20,508 nt of DNA from a virus. The translations under genes were made by a program, and so were the position numbers. Under the pieces are notes generated by a model, which searched no databases, was not told where the DNA came from, and worked only from the letters and a program-made list of their open reading frames with translations. The DNA is taken from positions 1 through 20,508 of IMG/VR virus record IMGVR_UViG_3300034092_001819; one strand, 5' to 3'. The stretch's first letter is position 1. Each line of letters opens with the position of its first letter. This document shows, one piece after another, positions 16,088 to 20,508 of the stretch.

Positions 16088-16437
16088 GTAGGCGAGAATT
16101 TAAAGTTATCAAGGCTGGCGGCGGTGGAGGCGGTGGCCAGCTGATCCAGTTCCAGCCAACAGACGTCTGCGAAGGCATTGGCTTGACGTGTGATTGCGTA
16201 ACGGCGACTGTGCTGACAGCCTCCTGCGGGTCATCAGTTCAGCCGGGTGACGTCGTGCAGGTCTGGGACCAATCACGCGGCTGGTTTCAGATGCCGGAAG
16301 CGTTGCTGTTCGCCTCGGTCGGCTGGGCGCATAAGGTTAAAGTCACCGAGGCCGAACAATACGATCTGCCGTTCGATGTCGGACCCTGTCGCTATGTCGT
16401 CATTTCAATGGACTGCATTGAGCAGGAGCCCGCCTAA
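16084..16437 (+). CDS. Gly- and Cys-containing small tail protein candidate
   Basis: This encodes 117 residues. Near the N-terminus is a run of seven glycines (residues 12-18). A Cys cluster follows (C29, C36, C38, C48), with further cysteines at about 102 and 111. The middle has a beta-rich segment (GDVVQVWDQSRGWFQMPEALL) and a VKVT strand. AGAGGAG at 16067-16073 precedes ATG 16084. The ATG overlaps the previous stop, and the next ATG overlaps this stop. A flexible glycine hinge and cysteines like those in the next gene suggest it joins or attaches the Cys-rich protein to the tail. No family was recognised, and the adaptor role is inference. Confidence 0.6.
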   Translation: MSRREFKVIKAGGGGGGGQLIQFQPTDVCEGIGLTCDCVTATVLTASCGSSVQPGDVVQVWDQSRGWFQMPEALLFASVGWAHKVKVTEAEQYDLPFDVGPCRYVVISMDCIEQEPA

Positions 16438-18179
16438 TGGCGTTCGACGTCTTCGGGCATGGTCCGCAATATCTGCCGTACACAAACCCGCAGTATTATT
16501 CCAACGGGCCGGACAGGAAGAAAGGCCCGTCGAAATGCCGGGGAGTTGTCGGCGGATGTTACGACGGAGCGCCAGAACCACACGACCACTCATGTTGCTG
16601 CGATCCATGCCGACACGTCTACGTCGATGTTTGCGGCTCTGGGCATTGTTGCCGGTGTATTCCGAAGGCAATTTGTGCCGTATTTACTCCGGACACCGTG
16701 ACCGCACAGTGCAAAGCTAAGTCGTGGACGATGACGCCGACGACCGCGGACGGCCGATCGTCCTACACGTTCGCCCCAAATGGCGATCAGATCACGCTGA
16801 GCGTCGGCACAGAAACTGCGGAGGAAGGCTACGTTGGCGAATGCACATGGAAGCTGGTTTCTGCCGCACTCAGCATCAACGAAAGCCGACTGATCGACCA
16901 TAGCGGGGCGGTGCATTGTCAGGCACCTCCCGACTTTACAATTGAGGGATTCAATTACGTTCGGTACGACAGCGAGGGAACGCCATCGGATTGCTACGGC
17001 ACAATTACGTTCACCGAAAAGACATTTGCGACAGTTCCGTTCGTTTACCGCTGGCAGGGACAGGAAGAGTTCGCGTCTGTTACCTGCGGAAGTTGCTCAC
17101 AGATCTGTCAGGTTCTCTGCGTTCGTCGTGGCAATGAATACGAATCAGATTACGCCCGAGTGGATTTCCTTTGGGACGCGGACACAGAACGATGGAACGC
17201 AAACGACACCAGCGGGCACTACATTACGCTCCATCGAGAGTACGGAAATTGCTATCTGAAGCTCGAGTCAATTACGCCTGCAACGCTGCAGGGTGACTTA
17301 GTGTTGATTGACGAAACAGCCTGCTCAATCGGAATGGATTTAACGGTCGTCGATGAGGTTGGTGATTACATCAAAATCAGTTGCAACCCCTGTTCATGCT
17401 GGCGGTATTTGTGCGGGGCGTTTCGTTGTGCCTGTCGTGAACTCTGCGGCGTTGGGGTGTTGGCTGGTGAACTGGTCGAGCCGTTTACGCTGAGTTGGGA
17501 CACCGACGCTCTGCGATGGGGTGACGACACTTTTTCAGTGACGCCGACTCGTGGAGAAAATGGCGAGTGCATGGTGTCAGTCACGGGCTTTGAAGATCCT
17601 GTTGAGGTCACAGAAACGAACGACGGATCATTCGGTTTTGCGATTTCTCAAAGCGCGGCTGATTCCTTGTCCGAAGGCTCCGCGACGTACTATTACTTCC
17701 GATGCAAAAACTGTGACGTTGACTGTGCAGGCGGAACGTGTCTTTCTGAATGCGAAGACGTGCCATCTGTTCTCTATGCGGAACTTAGTGCAGCACCGTG
17801 GACGGAAATGCTGGGTTGCAATCCTGCAGAACTCTGCTTCGAAACGATCACGTTCCCCTTGGTGCAGGTGTTCGTTTCAACCATTGACAATCCGGCTGGC
17901 GAATGGCGATGGATCGGCAGTGCAATCATCTCCTGCAAAAACTGCATTGGAGCAACGCGAAAGAATTATCTGGTAAGTGTTGATATCGGCTGCGATGGTA
18001 CTGGCACGTTCAGCGTGTACCATCCCGACGCATCTGCTCAATGTATTCAGAACATCAGTTTCACTTTGCCCTGCAACGGCTCGGCACCGTGGGATTTCTC
18101 GTTTGGGCCTTATACTGATTGTGATGGGCTAAATGGTTGCTGCGATGAGGGCGGGTTTATTCTGGAGATCACGGAATGA
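16437..18179 (+). CDS. Cys-rich modular tail fibre-like protein
   Basis: This encodes 580 residues with 44 cysteines (about 7.6%). The N-terminal 80 residues hold 11 of them, including CCC at 53-55 and CCRC at 71-74. The rest is built of roughly 80-100-residue beta-rich modules, each ending in a CxxC (C217/C220, C316/C319, C423/C426, C500/C503). Repeated phrases such as FLWDADTERWN and LSWDTDALRWG show duplication. There is no signal peptide or membrane segment, so the cysteines would bind metal or form disulfides after release. AGGAG at 16424-16428 lies before ATG 16437. The position just before a glycosyltransferase and after the hub suggests a fibre, tip or receptor-binding protein. Its family is not recognised; function is inferred. 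Confidence 0.75.
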   Translation: MAFDVFGHGPQYLPYTNPQYYSNGPDRKKGPSKCRGVVGGCYDGAPEPHDHSCCCDPCRHVYVDVCGSGHCCRCIPKAICAVFTPDTVTAQCKAKSWTMTPTTADGRSSYTFAPNGDQITLSVGTETAEEGYVGECTWKLVSAALSINESRLIDHSGAVHCQAPPDFTIEGFNYVRYDSEGTPSDCYGTITFTEKTFATVPFVYRWQGQEEFASVTCGSCSQICQVLCVRRGNEYESDYARVDFLWDADTERWNANDTSGHYITLHREYGNCYLKLESITPATLQGDLVLIDETACSIGMDLTVVDEVGDYIKISCNPCSCWRYLCGAFRCACRELCGVGVLAGELVEPFTLSWDTDALRWGDDTFSVTPTRGENGECMVSVTGFEDPVEVTETNDGSFGFAISQSAADSLSEGSATYYYFRCKNCDVDCAGGTCLSECEDVPSVLYAELSAAPWTEMLGCNPAELCFETITFPLVQVFVSTIDNPAGEWRWIGSAIISCKNCIGATRKNYLVSVDIGCDGTGTFSVYHPDASAQCIQNISFTLPCNGSAPWDFSFGPYTDCDGLNGCCDEGGFILEITE

Positions 18180-20155
18180 GTTGTGATCAGTTTCCGACAG
18201 GATCTCGCAAGCATCAGATTTGCACCGGTGAAGCCGATTTGCCACTGGGAAAAATCAACGCCTATCGAGCTAAGTGGGGGCTGGATTTACTGGCTGAATC
18301 TAAGTCATCCGGAACGACTCGTGTTGTGGTGCATCAAGGCCAGGCACCAGTTAAGGTGCGAAGAGTTGAGCATTCCAGACGGCTGCCGTGCAAGTGCTCT
18401 GTAAAGACGCCAACACAAGGGCCGGGAACGGAGTTGATCGAACTGCTAAAAGGCTGGAAAGTTCCTCCATGCCAGCAGTGCAAAGACCTTGCGGCAAGAA
18501 TGAACGTCTGGGGCGTCTCAGGCTGCCGTGAGCGGATCGCAGAAATCGTCGAAGACATATTCCCACGCGCGAAAGAATGGCTCGCAGCAAACAAGCCGTG
18601 GGCACATGCGATGCTGCCGGAGATTGTCGAGGACGCTGGCATCAGGCTCAAACTTCGTCACGACGTTGGAAAGGCGATTGACGCGGCAGACGCTAAGCAG
18701 CTCCGTAGATCCGCCCAATATGTGAGCCACGGGCACAAAGCTTCACCGGCGACGTTTGTCGATGCCGCTGAGCCTATCTTCCGCATCAGGACAGCCGTCC
18801 GGACATCGTTCCGCGAAGTTAGGACGCTGGAGAAAACCATAGCGTCATTGCAGGCAGCAGGCTTTGAAACGCCGACAATTTATGCGGACAAAAACGCGGT
18901 CGATGTGCCAAGTGCAGTTCAATGGCCCGAGCAACTCGGGGCGTTCCGGTCATTCGTCCGAATGTCTGAGCACATGCTGCAGGATTATACGGGCTGGATG
19001 CTGCTGTGTGAGGATGACGTTGAACTTAAAGACGGGGCGGCCGATTATCTGCGGACGCTCAATATCATGCTCGATCAGGTGGTGAGTCTCTACGTTTCAG
19101 CAAAGCAGGACGGTTTGCTTGCTGGCGATGGGCTCAGTGAAATAGTCGGAGACATGCACGGTTCGCTGGCGTATTTGATCCACTCGTCGACGTTGCAGCA
19201 TGTTCTGAACTCACGGACGTTTCGCGAATGGACCTCGGACCAAAGAGTGGACAGGGCATTTTGTAAAGCGGTTGCGGAGATCGGTGCGAAGTTGCTCTGT
19301 CCTCGCCCGGCACTGGCTCAGCATATCGGCCTGACATCAACACTGGTTGCTGGTCGCAGGCTTGACGCTGCGAGGACGTCGCACAATTACAGACCGGACA
19401 GGCACCAGTCTGGACTCGTCACGCTAATCACACCGACTGGCGACCGGCCGGATGCGTTTGCGATGTGCGAGCGATGGGTAAGGCAGCAACGGTACACCGG
19501 GCCGATTCAGTGGATTGTCATTGACGACGGACACGGTCCGACAGAGGTCAACGACGCTGATGTCGTGTTGCGACCGGAGCCAATGACGGGGCACAGTCTT
19601 TGCCGAAATCTGCGGCAGGCATTGCCACACATCAAGGGCCAGCACGTCTTGATTATCGAGGATGACGACTACTACGGGCCGGACTACATTTCTGTGATGG
19701 TCGGCAGACTTCAGCACGCGGATTTGGTCGGAGAGTTCGGAGCCAAATACTACTACATTCGCGAGCGACGATGGCGGCACAACGTCAACGAAAAGCACGC
19801 CAGTTTGTGCCGCACTGGATTCAATCGAGCCGTTTTGCCGACATTCGAAAAGTGCATCACCGGCACAGATCACCCGAGCGTTGATTTGCGGCTATGGCAG
19901 CAATGGTCGGGATCGGCATTGTATTGGACCGATGAGGCCGGGATGTCGCGAATGTGCGTCGGCATCAAAGGCGTTTCAGGTCGGCAGTCATACGGATGGA
20001 AGCCGTCAAAGAATGCTCAGCACGACGACGGCAGCAAGTTGAAACAATGGCTCCGAGATGATGCGGCCAATTACTCAGTAGGAGGAATCAACTTTACAAT
20101 CTGTCCGGGTTCGCCAAGATCCCCTGGCACATCGAAAACAGCCCACCGCGGCTGA
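18176..20155 (+). CDS. Two-domain glycosyltransferase with Cys-rich N-terminal domain
   Basis: This encodes 659 residues. Residues about 55-150 hold a Cys-rich helical region (C72/C74, C99/C102, C117, with GPGTELIELL and WGVSGC), probably zinc-binding. Residues about 202-400 form a first GT-A domain with an acidic EDDVEL motif at 279-284. Residues about 413-605 form a second GT2-like domain with VTLITPTGDRP, a VIDDGHG at 448-454 and a metal-binding EDDDYY at 495-500. Such enzymes transfer sugars from nucleotide sugars to a protein or glycan. The start overlaps the Cys-rich gene stop (ATGA), with GGAG at 18164-18167. The last 20 or so residues (from about 640) look unlike the domain and overlap the minus-strand gene, so the C-terminus may have been altered by recombination. 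Donor and acceptor are unknown. Confidence 0.8.
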   Translation: MSCDQFPTGSRKHQICTGEADLPLGKINAYRAKWGLDLLAESKSSGTTRVVVHQGQAPVKVRRVEHSRRLPCKCSVKTPTQGPGTELIELLKGWKVPPCQQCKDLAARMNVWGVSGCRERIAEIVEDIFPRAKEWLAANKPWAHAMLPEIVEDAGIRLKLRHDVGKAIDAADAKQLRRSAQYVSHGHKASPATFVDAAEPIFRIRTAVRTSFREVRTLEKTIASLQAAGFETPTIYADKNAVDVPSAVQWPEQLGAFRSFVRMSEHMLQDYTGWMLLCEDDVELKDGAADYLRTLNIMLDQVVSLYVSAKQDGLLAGDGLSEIVGDMHGSLAYLIHSSTLQHVLNSRTFREWTSDQRVDRAFCKAVAEIGAKLLCPRPALAQHIGLTSTLVAGRRLDAARTSHNYRPDRHQSGLVTLITPTGDRPDAFAMCERWVRQQRYTGPIQWIVIDDGHGPTEVNDADVVLRPEPMTGHSLCRNLRQALPHIKGQHVLIIEDDDYYGPDYISVMVGRLQHADLVGEFGAKYYYIRERRWRHNVNEKHASLCRTGFNRAVLPTFEKCITGTDHPSVDLRLWQQWSGSALYWTDEAGMSRMCVGIKGVSGRQSYGWKPSKNAQHDDGSKLKQWLRDDAANYSVGGINFTICPGSPRSPGTSKTAHRG

Positions 20156-20346
20156 TAACTGACAACAGTGTACGGCTTCTTAAAACGTTCATTGGCAACT
20201 GGTTCATCGTCGTCACTGTCGACAACACGCTCCACGGTGCACTCGACGACTTTGCTGCCAGTCTTTGACTCGTGAATTGAAAAGCCGACAAACAGCATCA
20301 CGGACAAGCAAGCATGGTACACAAAGAAACGATCTGCGATATTCAT
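20071..20346 (-). CDS. Small membrane-anchored protein on the opposite strand
   Basis: This encodes 91 residues on the minus strand. The N-terminus (FFVYHACLSVMLFVGF) is a likely single membrane segment or uncleaved signal anchor. The rest is soluble, with an acidic SDDDE patch and a C-terminal strand-rich region (YTVVSYQPRWAVFDV). AGGAGGG at 20360-20354 lies 7 bases before the ATG, a very good ribosome site, which is the main reason to call it real. It overlaps the last 85 bases of the glycosyltransferase gene tail to tail, so one of the two ends may be newly formed. It could be a phage moron or a host gene at a prophage border. Function unknown. Confidence 0.65.
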   Translation of the reverse strand: MNIADRFFVYHACLSVMLFVGFSIHESKTGSKVVECTVERVVDSDDDEPVANERFKKPYTVVSYQPRWAVFDVPGDLGEPGQIVKLIPPTE

Positions 20347-20353
20347 TTTGACA

Positions 20354-20360
20354 CCCTCCT
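20354..20360 (-). promoter_or_regulatory. Ribosome binding site of the minus-strand gene
   Basis: On the minus strand AGGAGGG is followed after 7 bases by ATG 20346-20344. This is a near-ideal Shine-Dalgarno and fixes the start. A TTGACA lies further upstream on the same strand (20395-20390) and could be a -35 element, but no good -10 follows at 16-18 bases. Confidence 0.6.
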
Positions 20361-20446
20361 ATTTCCAGGTTTTCAAATCTGGAGGGGAATGTCAAGCATG
20401 AACCGCAAAGAATCATAGTTACGGCCCCGGCGTCATGAACCGGACC

Positions 20447-20495
20447 AACGCAGCCTGGGAAGGGCTTCAGCCGATCGGTTGAAGCTCGCTGCGTT
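20447..20495 (+). other. Nested inverted repeat in the right-end non-coding stretch
   Basis: AACGCAGC (20447-20454) pairs perfectly with GCTGCGTT (20488-20495). Inside, GCTTCAGCC (20464-20472) pairs with GGTTGAAGC (20477-20485) around GATC, with one G-U pair that is possible only in a plus-strand RNA. This suggests the structure acts as plus-strand RNA, for example a terminator for the late operon, but no T-run follows. The surrounding 20347-20508 stretch holds no gene on either strand that I can support. Confidence 0.5.
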
Positions 20496-20508
20496 TAGCT
20501 GTTGACAC

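Noticed and set aside
20079-20280. TAGGAGGA at 20079-20086 followed by an open plus-strand frame to about 20268.
   Set aside because: No start codon at a usable distance, and the frame is in exact codon register with the minus-strand gene, so it is its shadow.
20502-20507. TTGACA at the right edge, a possible plus-strand -35 element.
   Set aside because: The window ends before any -10 could be seen.
1-20508. CRISPR arrays, insertion sequences, integrase and tRNA genes.
   Set aside because: No short direct-repeat array, transposase or integrase motif, or complete cloverleaf was seen.

Overview
The window is a dense late-gene block of a tailed phage or prophage with a siphovirus-type layout: DNA packaging, head, neck, tail, then adhesion or surface-modification genes. 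All but the last gene read left to right. About 20 consecutive plus-strand genes abut or overlap by 1-11 bases (ATGA and TAATG junctions), as expected for a translationally coupled late operon. No integrase, replication, lysis or repressor gene is present, so the sequence cannot say whether this is an integrated prophage or a free virus. The host is not identifiable with certainty. Base composition near 50% GC by eye, a GpA-type terminase, Cys-rich virion proteins and a phage glycosyltransferase with an N-terminal Cys-rich domain made me think of a phage of Planctomycetota or a related group, but that is an impression only.

Layout. 55-964: a small unknown protein and a Nu1-like small terminase. 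961-2841: large terminase (GpA type). 2834-3294: two small genes, one a zinc-ribbon protein. 3354-5251: a gpW-like connector and a lambda-type portal. 5244-7451: a single protein joining prohead protease, scaffold-like linker and major capsid protein. 7452-7584: a structured untranslated stretch with three hairpins. 7585-8268: a probable head decoration protein. 8268-10544: neck and tail-completion proteins and a probable tail-tube protein. 10562-13259: an unknown protein in the tail-chaperone position, then the tape measure protein with three 59-residue repeats. 13256-16087: small tail-tip candidates, a beta-rich small protein with a strong ribosome binding site, and a large hub-like protein. 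16084-20155: a Gly/Cys protein, a 580-residue protein with 44 cysteines built from repeated modules, and a protein with two glycosyltransferase domains. 20071-20346 (minus): a small membrane-anchored protein that overlaps the glycosyltransferase gene tail to tail and has its own ribosome binding site. 20347-20508 is non-coding and contains a nested inverted repeat.

How it works together (family knowledge plus inference): the terminase cuts and pumps DNA through the portal into a shell of the capsid protein released from the fusion by its own protease domain. Connectors seal the head, and the tail tube is built to the length set by the tape measure protein. The hub-like protein and Cys-rich protein form the tip or fibre. 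The glycosyltransferase, start-stop coupled to the Cys-rich gene, may decorate the virion or alter the host surface. The least understood and most interesting part is 16084-20155, a Cys-rich modular tail protein paired with a double glycosyltransferase.
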